64,000 nt of DNA, from the NCBI GenBank assembly GCA_905250885.1, contig CAJNOQ010000132.1, positions 1 through 64,000 of the forward strand, in the 5' to 3' direction. Positions 1-13,200 of this stretch are shown here, in pieces. A program made the translations under genes and the position numbers. The notes beneath the pieces are model-generated. The model did no database searches. It was not told the origin of the DNA and saw only the letters and a program-made list of their open reading frames with translations. This stretch comes from Didymodactylos carnosus (taxonomy: Eukaryota > Rotifera > Eurotatoria > Philodinida > Philodinidae). The stretch's first letter is position 1. Each line of letters starts with the position of its first letter.

Positions 1-539
1 ACACCCTTCAAGTTTTTTTGATTTTTACGATAGAAAGAAGCATCGAAAATTTTCAGGGAACACATATTCTTGATCGCCGTAAAATTCTCTATCGAATGGT
101 GTCTGAAACATCGAAAAAAAAATTTTTGCTCGAATTTTGCTTTGCGTGCACCTTAAAAACGTTTAGGAATTTTCTTCATTAGAAGGAAAAAGGATGAAAT
201 GGACAGAAATTACAAAATTGTATATCTGAAGGGGTCTTTTTTATTTTTGTAACAAAATTTCTCTGTGTTTACGGCACTTAATAACCAATCTTACTTTCGT
301 TGTTCAACAGGTCAGCCGTTTGTTATACGTTTAAATGACAATATTCCCATGAGATTTTTTCTTTAAATAGCGGCTCTTCACTACATTCATTAGACTACGC
401 GTATATCCAAGAAGAAAGTTTTCATATTTCTGCACGCCAGGGCAACGCTAATAAGCGGTTTTTGCTAGTTCTATAATCAAATGGTTTACAGGCATGTTTA
501 CAGTATATATATATAAATATATATTTTTTTTTTTTCTAG

Positions 540-647
540 GCTTCATCCGAAAATCCTGACATATGCTTTGTAAAATTGCAATGGCTTCAAGAATGTCATA
601 ATAAAGAAAAATTTGTTCCATGCCAGCCGTATCTTATTGTTCCATAA
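540..647 (+). CDS. XRCC1: XRCC1-like protein, last exon (second BRCT domain end)
   Basis: Only the final coding exon of this gene is in the window; earlier exons would lie off the left edge. It follows a long pyrimidine tract ending in CTAG (acceptor at 538-539), encodes 35 residues and stops with TAA at 645-647. The peptide carries ENPDICFVKLQWLQECHNKE followed by KFVPCQPYLIVP. I match this from memory to the XRCC1 C-terminus, where ENPSLAFVRPRWIYSCNEKQ is followed by a similar LLPHQLYGVVP ending: same spacing, same aromatic Trp, same final VP. In XRCC1 this is the end of BRCT2, which binds DNA ligase III in single-strand-break repair. Another BRCT protein is possible, since only one exon is visible. 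No earlier exon was recognised in positions 1-539. Confidence 0.72.
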   Translation, partial: ASSENPDICFVKLQWLQECHNKEKFVPCQPYLIVP

Positions 648-1143
648 ACAAATTCTCTTTGACATTTGCTATTTTATTACTCTAACTCAGAAGTTTTTCT
701 ATTTTGTATATTGATGTAAATGTTTATTTTTTTTGTCGATCAATTTAGTTTTCTATAGTTATTTTGTACGGAGTGATTATATACCCCGGTTATTGTATTA
801 TCGTACATAATATTTTTTTATTTCTCATTATTGAGTATTGTTGTATCAACTATGAAAAATCTCATTTTGTCGGAAACTCATTTTAGACGTGTTTCATACG
901 CAACAGAGTTGGCTCTAGAGAACTATCTCAAGAATAATTCTGTCTGGAATATTTAATATCGTTTTAATATTCCATTTTAGATAATATTGTATTCATTTCT
1001 TCTCTCCTAGATAAGCACACAAATTCAAACGTCACAACTTAATAAGGTAACAAAGATCACACCGTTTCATGTAATGATTAGGATGTGATTTTTTCCTGTT
1101 CTGTTTTAGGTTAATTAAGTAGAAGACGATTAAAGTGTAAAAA
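648..1143. other. Intergenic: XRCC1 3' end and PUF60 5' flank
   Basis: AT-rich spacer between two same-strand genes. It should hold the XRCC1-like 3' UTR and the PUF60 promoter. A strong 3' splice-acceptor-like stretch (pyrimidine tract then TTTTAG, AG at 1108-1109) lies 34 nt before the PUF60 start codon. No open frame of note. Confidence 0.6.
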
Positions 1144-4100
1144 ATGGATACACAAGTGGAATCTGTAATGAGTGATAATAGTATGTTTACAGGTAAATAG
1201 AATATTTAGTTCATTCAATTTTTTACAGGACGCAGTAAATAGTGTCACATAGATATGGAAATTGAGAGATAACTGCAGGATATTTGAGATTGCAATTGTT
1301 ATTTAAACCTTAGAAAAGACTCGATGCTAACTGTGAAACGACCTGAAAGATTCGCTGAAAAAGTTAGTGAACCACGAAGCATATCTATATAAGAAAAACT
1401 GTTATTGAAGTAAAACTTTGTTAATGACAATTAATCAATTTATATATAATAATTAAAAATGTTTTTCTTTTTTTCTTTTTTCTTTGTGTTGCAGAGAATC
1501 GGAATAAATGAGAAAAAACACTACGTATAAACGTCACACGCACCTACCATTCAAAATTTGATACTTTTAAATATAAATATAAATCGTAAATGGGACAAAG
1601 AGAGAGAAAAACATTTGTCTATTATATTTTTCAATTTTATTTGTCTTATTTTAGGTATAAAAGTGCTGCAGCACAAGAGTCCGACACACATCTACCTCTC
1701 TCTTTGTTCCCAAAAGTATCTGACATTTTAACGTTCTTCTTTTTTGTTTCTTCATTTAAGGGGAACTTTAGTGTTGAAAATAAAACCTGGCTTTATGAAA
1801 GACGCCACAATGCGTTCGACAAATGAATAAAGTTAAAAAGAGTCATTTATAAGCTCTTACTAATCGTATCTGTCGCTGTCTTCATTGAACTAAAACATTT
1901 TATATGTCTAGTACTGAAGTATTCTTTTTAATTATGTTCACAAGACTATAAGTAATGAATCAGAAATTCAGTGATGCTATTCCAAGGAGCATTAAAAAAT
2001 AATTAAACCTTCTACCTTTTCAAAAGAAAAGTATAGTTTACTTTAAGGTACCAGATGGAAAATTTTCGATCGAAAAACTACATTACAATTTCATTAATTT
2101 TATCTTGGGAAAAATTTCTTGAAATAGGTTTAAGAAAAACGAAGTCGAAGTTTTAAAATTGCTCCTACTACCGTATATTACCAATTTGAAAATCATTTGT
2201 TTATTCTCATTTACTTGTCTTTTAGTTATGAAAATTCTGCTTTCCGTTCCGGACAAACATCAGTGGAATTATTCTGTTTTTCTCTTTTTGTCGTGTGTCC
2301 GTTTGATTTCTTTTTATTGTTATCCTTTTTTAAGCAACTGTTCATGATATACAATCAACTATGTTTCGTATGAAAAACATAAGTTGAGAAAATCGTTTTC
2401 CAAGATTGGCCATAAAGTTAAACAAAAATATGTCTTCATTTTATAGTTATCATGTCTATAAAAGTCATTTTGAGGCAACGATTTATTATCTTTTTTGTCT
2501 ATTTCAGACTTATCTGTTGATGATGGTCGGAAGCAGCTACTTGCTCAACAACCAGAAGCAACATCTATTGTCAAAAAATATTCAATTCATGATGTACCAC
2601 GTTTGCCACATGAATTAACACCTTTTCGTCCGCATTCGCCTGCTTACGAATTGGAACAACGTGGACCATTATACTCAGGTCCAGGGCATAAGAGAGATAC
2701 AGGTAAATATAAAATACGTTCAGTTGATGGTGAAAATATTAAAGGAGCAAAAAAATTTGCCATGGAGCAAAGCGTTAAATATGTACTCATGAAACAACAG
2801 CAGCAACAACAACGACAACAATTAGATTTGATCAAAAAGCAGCAAGCACTTTTGCTAATGTGCAGGTAAAGATAGACATTTTTTCTATATAAGTCAAAAT
2901 AGATCTCGCTCAAGGTCTAGTGGACTCAGTTTATCGTCGCTCTTGTTCTGATCTGAAATCGTCTAACAGCTAGACACCGCCGATGTTTGAAAAATCCATT
3001 CATTCATTTGTAGAGTTTATATTGGTAGTATTAATTTTGAATTAAACGAACAAATGTTAAAACAAGCATTTCAACCATTTGGTCCTGTTAAAAGTGTTAG
3101 TCTAACATTCGATCCTGTGACAAATCGGCATAAAGGTTTTGCATTTCTTGAATACGAGTTACCTGAAGCAGCACAACTGGCTATTGAACAAATGAATGGT
3201 GTTATACTCGGTGGAAGAAACATTAAAGTAAACAGTTTTAATTTGATAACTTTTTCTCTTATTTCAATCAATATTTTGTTTAGGTTGGTCGACCATCAAA
3301 CATGCCACAAGCTCAACCAATTATCGATCAATTAACAGAAGAAGCAAAAAATTATAATCGAATCTACGTTGCATCAATACATGCAGAATTAACTGAACAA
3401 GATATACAAAGTGTTTTTGAAGCTTTTGGTAGATTATTATACGAATAAATCATGCTAGGGCATTTGCAACTAATTTAAGCTGTTTTTTTATTTTGTAGGA
3501 AAAATTAAAACAGCTGCATTAGCAAAAGATGCACAAACCGGAAAACACAAGTAAGAACAAAAGAAGATGAATGAAACTGAAAAAGAAGCCCTGTTCTGAT
3601 TTATGTTTTTCTCTTTCTCTAGGGGATATGGTTTTATTGAATATGATTCTGTTCAAGCAGCACAAGACGCTATTAATTCAATGAATTTGTTCGATTTAGG
3701 AGGTAGGAATCACAGTTGACTTCAACATTATATATAATGTAAATTGTATCTGTTTTCTTAGGTCAATATTTACGTGTTGGAAAAGCCATAACACCTCCTG
3801 AGGGATTATTTGCGTCGGCACAACCCGTGACAAGTCAAATGCCAACAGCCACGGCATTAGCAGCGGCTACCATAACAGCACAAATGCAAGCAAAAGATGT
3901 TGAAACAAATCCAGTACCTACTGTCGTACGTCTCAAATATCGCTTATTCTGATTACTTTTGTGGAATCGTCTATTTGTTTTTAGACGGCAATGAATGCAG
4001 CAACAGTAATGTCACAAGTTGTTAATAATCCACTGGCACAAGCGGCAGCTGGTTTCTTAGGAACAATCGCTCCAACGACAGTTGCAGCTGCCTTATCAGC

Positions 4101-7100
4101 GGCATCTCTCCAAGGAAGTTCCGCTGCTACATCTAGTAAGTGCTCATTTATTGTCATATAAACTATTTTTTTGAAATTAGAAGGAAGAATGTTAATTAGT
4201 TAATTAAAAGAATACTTTATTTCACGTATTTTTTTTTCAGTTATATCATCCATGCTCAATCCAACATTTTCTGTTGGTAATTTTATGTCCATGACTGGAG
4301 GTCAAACACCTCCCACAGTAATGTCGAATGCAATAGTCAATCAGCAAAGTTTAACTCAACCTAAGCAACAGCAAAATGAACCAGTACCCGTTCAATACCA
4401 GAAGTATGTTAAAAATAACTTTAATTCTTACTTTATCTAGCTCTGTTGCTTTCTTTTTAGTTTCGTTTCTCCTGTTCCACACCAGCAACCAGCCACACAA
4501 AAGACTACACAACCACAACGTATGTTTTAGAACAGATCATCAAAAACATATGCCAATCTTAGTCAAGTCTATGTTTACCATTACCACGAACTATCTTCTC
4601 AACTCCACACCTAAACAATGTTTTTCTTTCTTTCAGCGCCGATTTCATTGCCACCACCACCACCACCACCTCCTCCCCCGATTCCACAACCCTCGTCTCC
4701 AGTGGTAAAATCCGAACCGGTTAAACAAGAACAACAACCGATGCATGTGGCGTCATTCTCATTGACACCTTCTGAATCGGTAACTGCTGAAAGAAAATTA
4801 GAATTGACCGATGCGCAAAAAATTCTATTAGGAATAAGTAATGCTGATGATCCAACAGCCACATTATCTCAACAAGAAGATTTAACATTGAAAGGTAATT
4901 AAGAGAAAATATATGCTATGTCCTCAAAAAGAAAAATTAATGATTAACGAAGAATTTTAGTTGGCAATATTGCAAAAGATACTTTCTGAGGGCTGTTCTG
5001 ATGGCTGAAAGTTGGTGGAGCTTCATTTGAGTGCGTTCTCATTTGAGGCGTTCTCATTTGAGTGCGTTCTCATTTTAGCGCGCCTCATTTTAGTGCGTCT
5101 CATTTGAGGCGTTCTCATCTGAGTACGTTCTCATTTTTAGTTGTCTTAGTTTAGTGCGTCTTATTTGATGCGTTTTCAACTATACAACTCATTCCTCAAA
5201 ATATTTTGAAACATTTAAATTGTTTCCGTCACCACTGTTTGAGAGTGACACTTAGACCACATTGGTGATTTGAATAAATGCAGAAGTTTACATCACTAAT
5301 GTAGTCTAAGTGTAGTCCAAGTGCATTTAGATGATTACAAGCTCAATTTTATTTTGAATGGATAATTATTGATTGGAATTCTTTGGGAAAATAAAACTGC
5401 CCCAAAAATTCGACGGAATCCTTAGCAACGGCATTCCATGGCCGTTAGATCAATAAAAGGTTACTAACCACTGAGAATTAATCTCAAACAGTGGTGACGG
5501 AAACAATTCAAATGTTTCAAAATATTTTGAGGAATGAGTTGTATAGTTGAAAACGCACCAAATAAGACACACTAAAATGAGAACGCACTCAGATGAGAAC
5601 GCCCTCAAATGAGACGCACTAAAATGAGGCGCGCTAAATTGGGAACGCACTTATATGCCACCCCCCCCCTCCCCCTGGAAGTTTTATTGTCTATATCTAT
5701 TTTAGGTCGTGAACAACGTCATTTACTTATGCAAAAATTGAATCAGCGTAGATTAGAATCACGTGTGTGTGTGTTGAGAAATATGGTATCTCCAGAAGAT
5801 GTTGATGATGATTTACAACAAGAAATCACAGGTAATTGTTGAGTACCTATCGAAGGAATTCAGGTACTCCATAGTAAGCGATTTGGATGTTGCTGATTCT
5901 TATAATGGATGTTATCCTTATTCTTAAACCTATTAATTATATTGAACTATATAAAAAAACTATTTACTACTATGTAAAAAAATACTTTAACCTATGATTT
6001 AAAAGTGAACTTTTAAAATTAGTGCTAAACTATTGAATTTAGATGGTGAAGTTTTGTCAAGTTTGTCAAAAACGTTTTGAAAACTTCATGTAACTAACTA
6101 CAGGTTCTTAAGGGAATCAAATCCGCTGAATTTATAAAAATAATTTTATATTTGAATCTTGAAGAACGTGAAAAAGTTCTGAGTAAAATGGTATATTATT
6201 ATTTTCATTTTCCGTGATTAAGATCAAATGAGAGACATACATCAGACTCTCTCAAAACAGGTGAAAACTCACAAGAAATGGAATATTCAAGCAGTTTTAT
6301 GTAGTCTTTTATTCTCTTCTCATCAGTATATTAGAGATTGAATTTTGATCATGTCTAAGGTTAAAAAATTGACTTTTTGAAAGTTTGTCGCTCATAGTTT
6401 AGAATTTTAATTTTTATTAGATTAAAGTATTTTTCAAAATAATTATTTTACGTGCTGTTGTACACTCACTATTTGAAATGTCGTTTATGTTTAAAGTTCA
6501 AGTCTGAAATAACGGTGTGTGAAAGGAAGAAAACGCGATTTTTTACAAACTTTTGACTTTTTCAAAAATGATCTAGTTTAAAAATGGTTTTATAAGAGAA
6601 TGAAGGATGAAATTGTAATTAAAAATCCGAGATAGATCTAAAATATCATTCACTGTTTGCGTAATCAAAAGAATTTCATGGACTTTGTTTTCAGTAATAT
6701 AAAGAAAATTTTTTTATCATTGTACGACTAATTACAACACTCGAAATAGATTTAGCGCTACAATATACGAGAAAAACTGTTTGCAAGTATAAAAAGATTT
6801 GATATGATTTGTTTCGCTCATCACTTTATCTAAAAATATTGCAGGAACTAACTAACAAAGAAACTAGACAGCGAACCATCTAGAATTAAAAAAGTTCTTA
6901 AAAATTTTGAGAAATTCTTTTATAGTCTGCTTAAAATGTGAGCATTAGAAGCGAACAGAATTAGACGATTTATACACAGATTATACAATTTTTCTCTTAT
7001 CTATTTCATAGTACTTCTGATTTTTTGTTGTAGAAGAATGCAGTAAATATGGCGAAGTGAGTCGTGTTGTTATTTACACTGAACAACAGGGCGAAGAAGA

Positions 7101-7322
7101 TGATGCAGAACAAATTGTTAAAATATTTGTAGAATTTCAATATAGTAAACGTAAGTGAATTTGATTTAAATCATTTTATTTAATCAATTCTATTTTTGTT
7201 TCTATGTTTTAGATGCTGAAAAAGCTGCTGAATCATTGAATGGACGATGGTTTGGTGGTCGAATGATAAAAGCTGAAGTATATGACCAAGCAGCATATGA
7301 AGCTGAGGATTTATCTGGATAA
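1144..7322 (+). CDS. PUF60: PUF60, poly(U)-binding splicing factor (Half-pint homologue)
   Basis: Nuclear splicing factor that binds pyrimidine-rich RNA near 3' splice sites and helps U2 snRNP recruitment. Fourteen exons splice into a 681-residue frame: 1144-1192, 2508-2865, 3014-3227, 3284-3428, 3499-3550, 3623-3702, 3762-3925, 3985-4135, 4241-4403, 4461-4519, 4637-4894, 5706-5831, 7034-7150, 7213-7322. An N-terminal helix ([16 protein letters not shown]) and a Gln run precede RRM1 (from about residue 137, [13 protein letters not shown]1-like KGFAFLEY), then RRM2 (from about 231, [30 protein letters not shown]). An Ala/Pro/Gln-rich linker leads to the C-terminal UHM (about 600-675) with the diagnostic GRWFGGR loop. 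The linker between RRM1 and RRM2 (VGRPSN, QPIIDQL) is the family's. The protein is somewhat longer than human PUF60, mainly in the low-complexity linker. Intron 11 carries a foldback element. Start chosen as the only ATG exon that joins in phase. Confidence 0.97.
5022..5650. mobile_element. Foldback MITE-like element in PUF60 intron 11
   Basis: Two inverted arms, about 5062-5243 and 5483-5650, match over their whole length. Both contain the core ATACAACTCATTCCTCAAAA or its complement, and outer ends of repeated GCGTTCTCATTTGAG-like units. A 240-bp spacer with no coding frame separates them. The left end has extra copies of the 16-17 bp unit (5022-5061). No transposase, so it would be non-autonomous. 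A poly-C run (about 5661-5669) lies just outside the right end. Target-site duplication not resolved. Its insertion makes this intron 811 bp against the usual 50-100. Confidence 0.85.
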
Positions 7323-8386
7323 ATTTGGCTGTTTTGCTTTCTTTTTTTGTAAAAAATAATCTGTTCTTGTTTCGCTCTTTTTCTATTCGTTTTGTTTCTC
7401 TTTTACGTTTATGTATATTATAATTGACTATGCTTTCTTTTTTCTGATAAAGAGGGATCTTGTCATTTTCTTTCCTAAAGGCTTTCAGTGATCTTTATAT
7501 ATGTATGTAAAAACAAAGAATTGATTATCGAACATACAGTTCATATAAATCAAAGCTATAATAACAAACTATTTTAGATGAACTTTAAATGATATATGTG
7601 AAAAATTTTATTTATAAAATATAAATATGTGTTCATTGGGCATAAACTTTATGTTTCTATGTTTATTACAAAAGCTTTTATCTCAAATAAAAGGTTAATT
7701 ATCATTTTTTATATGATGTATAAGAAATTACTGTGGGAAAAAGATCAGCTTATAACTATCTAAAATTGGGTTAAAACAGTTCATCTAGATTTAAGTATTT
7801 CTAAACTAACAATGTTTCCAAAGCTAAGTTCATGTGTTCGAATCTGTATTCGTACAAAAATTGATTTTGTCTTTTTCGATAGTTTTAGTTTAGAATACTA
7901 TAAGGGGATATTTTTCCGCTTGTATTCTGACAAAATAAAGCTTATATCAACTAGCAATGTTGTATTTTACCCATATGAGACAAATGAAACATCATTGATA
8001 AGTAATTTTCATTGGATATCGATCATTTTGTACACAACTATTTCTACACACTTCAAGAGTCACAAAAATCATGCCTCAAACGAAAGTCCATGAAATTCCC
8101 AATAAAAAAATTTTAAAACATCGGTTCAACAATATTATTTATTTATGGAGAAAACAAATCCAGTACCAGACATTTTATTTTATGACGTAAGAGTTGATGT
8201 TTTTGTCCAATATTTTGCTAACTAGGACTATGCAAGTAACATGAATAAGAAAAATTCAAAATGTGTGTACAGAGAGCAGCATATGTAACAAATGTGTAAA
8301 ATACTCAAATATTTGCCATTTGTATGTAAAGCAATACGAATTATATATTATGTAAAATGAGTTTACTTTCTACATTATCTCGATTT
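7323..8386. other. Intergenic between convergent genes
   Basis: About 1 kb between the stop codons of PUF60 (+) and the coiled-coil gene (-); it must hold both 3' UTRs. AATAAA-type signals occur, for example near 7685 and 8100, but I cannot assign them. A 93-codon frame at 7812-8093 shows no family features and looks like chance. Confidence 0.5.
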
Positions 8387-10206
8387 CTATATGTGAATAT
8401 TAGCGATTGTTTTTTCTTCGGTGTCTCCGTCACCGTAGACTGATGTATGTGTTCGAAATTGTCGTTCATTACTGTTGCTATCACTTAGTAATTGAATGGA
8501 ATTTTTGGTTGCTATTGCTAAATCATTGTCAACAGTATCTTCATCTTGTCCATGAACATGAATTAAATTTGTTGGCATACGTTGTAAACGTGCAGCCGAC
8601 AAACGAGCATCAATTTTCTCACGTTGGCTCTGTTCGAGACGTTGACGACTAAAAATAGACAAGTAAAAGTTAATTGGTTTTTTTTATCATTTTTTCACTA
8701 AGATTAACGTAAGATTAGCGTAAGATTAACGACGAGTTAATGATGAGACACTTACGCTAGTTCTCCTTCATGTGCCATTTCCATAATATCATTTGCTTTT
8801 GTCGTTATATCATGTTTTGCTTTTTTCTCTTCCATTCTTTGTTTCAGTAATTCATTTTGACGTTGACGTTCATTCTCTAATTTAACATCCATACCTTCCA
8901 TATTGTTAATTATTTTTTGCGTTTGCTAAATATAATACAACTAAATATTTCGTTATACTTAAATCTTTTACTATTGCGTTTACCTTTTCCAGTATCGCAT
9001 CCGTTAATTCATTTTGTTTTCGATTTTCTTCTGCTCGTTTACGTCGTTCACGTCGACGAATATATTTGACAACAGCCGCTTTATCTGATGGATGTTGATG
9101 AGTTGACTCATCGGCTAATAATGCTTCGAAATAGGCTAGAAAATTTTTTTTTATAATAGTTTTAAATGTATATTTCTTTCTCCATGTACCTTGATACGTT
9201 GAATCCAGTCCTGAATTAGGTCGCCCAGTATCCAATACATCTCGCTTTTGTTTCATGTAAATCGCCAGCGGTATTGCATTCTCTAGAATATTTTCATTGT
9301 TAAATTATATCGAATTCAACATTATTTCAATCTCTTATCTACCTCTTCGTCGTTTGTTAATATGTCTGTTTTTTCCTATATCTTCTAATTGTCGTCGATA
9401 GTCTTCTTGTTCTTGGGTAAATTCTTCCATTGTTTCTCTTAATAAATTTCGACTTTCATCAATGGCTGTCATAGCACTTTCAATATTTTGTTGATGAAAT
9501 ACTTCAAATGCACGTAAAATCATTTCCTACAAATAGAAAGAAGAAATGTCAGATAGGTCTAAAAACTTATCTGCATATTTAACTCAATATACTCTATAAC
9601 TCAAACAGTTTCGAAAGTCATTTTAACAAAAAACATTTCCTGCTGAAAAACCAGTTTTCCGAAGTCCTGAGGACAGCGTTCACTATGATGTTTGGAATCA
9701 GCAGCATCGATTACCTACCAGAGCTCTGTATGGACTGGACTGACAATTTTTTGGGTTCATGGACTCGGACTGGACTCAAAGTTTCGAGACCATAGACTGG
9801 TCTGAACTCAGAAAATTTTGGATTCATCTGAATCGAGGAAAAATCAGTAAAAACAAAAAAACAACAAAAGACAATTTTTTGGGTTCATGGACTCGGACTG
9901 GACTCAGAATTTTGAGTCCATACGAAGCTCTGTTACCTGCCTTTTTTCATAGGAAAAGCGATTTGTCGCCCGGAAGCATTCCCTCGTTAGATGAACCCAA
10001 ATATTACTACTTACCTGACTTTCAGGTTGTAAGTCGTCGTATCGCTCTGGTTTTGTATACGTATCATCTGGTTGTGACGTTATTTTGTTTAAACCAATTG
10101 TTTCTTTTATTTTTGATCGAAATCTGGCTACCGAGTTTTTCTCTTGTTGTTGTTGATTTATGGTTGATGCATTTAGGGGTTGTGCTGTCGTTATTCGAAA
10201 ATTCAT
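8387..10206 (-). CDS. Coiled-coil protein of unknown function
   Basis: Six exons on the minus strand, in transcript order 10206-10015, 9526-9343, 9282-9190, 9135-8984, 8925-8756, 8648-8387, join in phase to a 350-residue protein. The N-terminal 60 residues are polar with a Gln run. From about residue 65 onward the sequence is largely charged helix, for example FHQQNIESAMTAIDESRNLL, YIRRRERRKRAEENRKQN, NERQRQNELLKQRMEEKKAK and QRLEQSQREKIDARLSAARL, so long coiled coils are likely. The last 60 residues are Asp/Ser/Thr-rich. No membrane segment, signal peptide or catalytic motif is seen. I do not recognise the family; a cytoskeletal or ciliary structural role would be in keeping with the composition but is only a guess. 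The first intron (488 bp) holds repeats. It is convergent with PUF60. Confidence 0.85.
9600..9725. repeat. Fragment of a dispersed repeat family
   Basis: Segments such as AAAAACCAGTTTTCCGAAG and a stretch resembling TATGATATTTGAAATCAGCA (here TATGATGTTTGGAATCAGCA) recur in diverged form at about 29450-29510 and 42770-42850, where the longer foldback copy lies. Likely an old, shortened copy of that element. Confidence 0.6.
9742..9906. repeat. 37-bp direct repeat in intron 1 of the coiled-coil gene
   Basis: A 37-bp stretch beginning GACAATTTTTTGGGTTCATG occurs at 9742-9778 and again, identical by eye, at 9870-9906. Both copies end in a GGACTCGGACTGGACTC-type motif. The 91 bp between them contain further degenerate GGACTC/GGTCTGAACTC units. 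Probably a local tandem duplication in an intron. Confidence 0.8.
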
Positions 10207-13200
10207 TTTAAGTCTTATTCTCAATTGGTTTCATAAAATAACAAAAGCATCATTCCTTTTGCTTTTTATATAAAAAAAGAGCATGAACTGATGTACGTGA
10301 TTTACGTCATATGAATATGAAAAAAAATTAAATTTCAATGAACAAAAATGTCTATTGAATCTTGAACTTTTTTCAAAAAAATAAAGTATATGCTATCTGA
10401 CAACGCTAGTAACGTGCCTTTTGCTGAGGCGTGTATGTAAAAGAATTCTTTTCCATTCTGTTTGGTTCCCAAATGTCTTTGAAATTCTAAGTTTTACACG
10501 TAGATGGTGATATTTCTTTCTTCTACACTTTATTATTCTTTCAAAATAAAGAAGAAAAACAAGAAAATTAGTGCTGATGAGTTTTTTTGCGGGGGAGAGA
10601 CAAGAAAATTAGAAAATTCTATAGGAAAATATAGACTGGGAAAATTTTACCAAACAAATCTGTTTGAGACAACTAGGCGAAAATCCTGGGGACAAACTAC
10701 GGGGGGAAGAGAACGTTGCTCCTTTCTCCTCATTGATGCCTAGGGAATGGATGAAAAAACAATCATCCATTCTTTATTCTCATGTTATTTTTCTTTCAAA
10801 ACTCGACTTTTGTAGTAATAAAATTCAATGAAAAGACACGGTATACCAGTTTTTTCTGGACAAGAAAAATTATTTTTTTGTTTTGTTCTGGTTAAAGTAC
10901 TATTACTTACACGTCGTGAATATCTAGTCAATTAAGAGATAAAATTAGAGATATAATCAATACTTAAAGAAAAACAGTTTTATTTGTTAAAAAATTGAAG
11001 AATATTTGACAATGGTACAGATAATAGTGCTAAACTCGCTTGATTGATTGTTAGATATTTTTCTGTCTGATCATCTGATGAACAGTTATGTTAGAAAAGA
11101 GACTTTGTGCAATTTCAAGTTGTATCACCATTACTGTTAGTAAACTATTGTTAAAGAAAAAAAGATTTGTATCATTCTCGTTAGCTCTTGTGCTTGCCCT
11201 GATTGATCTGGTGAGAGAGACAAAGACTAGAATAAGATATGAATAAAAAAGATTCTGTCACAATTGGATACTTAAATTTCGAGTTTGGTGCGCCTTAACA
11301 GCGACAAGTAGTGAGTCAAATCATAATGAACAGATAAATATAAACTGACGCCTTTATAGAACAAAAAGTAATATGTATAATTGAAAAGAAGAAATATATA
11401 AAAACTCCTTTGAAAAGCTTGAACTACTCGAAAGATAGTAGAAGGAGCAGAAAAGAAGAGTGAAGTTTATACAGCTTGATCTTTTGCAGAATCTATAAGA
11501 GTCTGTTGAAACAGCATCTTCAACTTTTATAACTTATCTGTCTTTTCTTGTGCCCTATCAACAAAATGTCTTAAAATGTACCATCTCTCTTCGGTGTCAT
11601 ATATGAATCCGTCGTATAAGTTTATATTTCAAATATTTTCAGGTAGTTTTCTGTAGGTCCTGCAAAACTGACTTTTCTACTAACTGTGTGTTATCAATAT
11701 AGAATCGAGAGAAAAAGTAGTTCTAAAGCAACGAGATTGTAGAGCGAATATTTCTGATCAAAATGAGACGTCTTCCAACTCCTGACAACGTTCCACCCAA
11801 AAGTTATAAGAATTTTAAATAGAAGCTCTAAAATATGCACCGTGCACTAGCGCCACTTCGCGTTCATAAGACTTCGTAGCTGCACGATTTCTCCGTCATG
11901 AAGCGTCGTTGAGAGCTCGGGTTTTAAATGAAGCTTTAAATGAAGCCAACACACGTGGCTAGCAAGAGCCCGATTTTTGATATCCAGTCTAGATCTGTGA
12001 TTAGAAAAACATCTTTGTGCAAGTTAACCCTAGTACTACCAGCCTGAGTCATTTATGACCCGTACTCAAAAATTTGGAAATATACTAGAAATATTTTGTT
12101 ATTTCCCGGTTTTTAGAATGAAATAGCATCTTTTGCGAATTAATATATGCTGTTGAATCTAAAAAATGATTCATTTGTTTTTTTAAATATCATTACAAGC
12201 CTTTGGTACAATACCATGTCTTTAGTATGCAACAAACATGTGACAAGAAAGGGAATAAGTTAAATTTTCAATCTATAATCCAATGACTCATTTACTATTC
12301 TAACTGGATATTTCCAATCCCTTAAAAAACATTTGTTTTGGAGTGATTTCGAGCTATCCAATTGAGGTGGTAGCTGATTCATTCAATTGTAGATGAAAGA
12401 TCTGATTTATCTTTCTTTCTTTTTATATAGATATATATTGAGTAATGAGATCATAATGTCACATCGATATATATCGATATACAAACAACAAAACAAAAAT
12501 CTCAGAATTTTTTCGTGAAATAAGTGAATAGTTCGTTTTAGAAAGCGAGTCACTAGAGTATTATAAGATTATTCACAAGTTTTAGACATTTTATTTAATT
12601 TTGAAAGCATGGGGAATGATCTTTGTAAGAAAATGTCTCAATATGAATTGTAACAGAAGTGGTGGGAAATTACCAGATCACTATTTCATTCAATGTGTTC
12701 CTTGATATCAGTTCGTTTAAACTGTTACAATAGATAAAAGTGATGATATCTGCACAATAGTTCAAGAATCGCTTTATATAGATATTTTTGAAAAGATTAT
12801 TTCTCATTAGGTCATTGCTGAAATTTACATACAGTCATTTTTCTTACATAGCACATTCCCCATTCTTTTCGCTTTTTTTTATAGAAACCATCTCCTGATG
12901 GACATAAATATGGTAAAAATATATCTCAAATGTTATTCACAATAAAAAGAACAGGTGTTATTTAATGTAACCTTGTGATCGAAAATGAAAATTAAGGAAA
13001 TTTTTGTTTGTATTAATCCTTCTTAACTTATGAATTCTGTTTTATCTCATATTGTGCGAATCTAATCATGTTGGATAGAGAAGAAATTCAAGTTCACGAA
13101 ATGATTTCAAGTTATGTAAATTATTGAACTCAAGAAAAAAATATTTTAAATCAATTTACAATTCTTATAAACACAAATTTGTCATGTTCATTATTATAGT

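Noticed and set aside
311-367. Frame QPFVIRLNDNIPMRFFL-stop following a CAACAG acceptor, as a possible exon of the left-edge gene
   Set aside because: Only about 18 codons, ends in its own stop before the XRCC1-like last exon, and matches nothing in the XRCC1 BRCT2 domain.
4611-4862. Antisense frame with a Gly-rich run
   Set aside because: It is the complement of the PUF60 poly-Pro exon.
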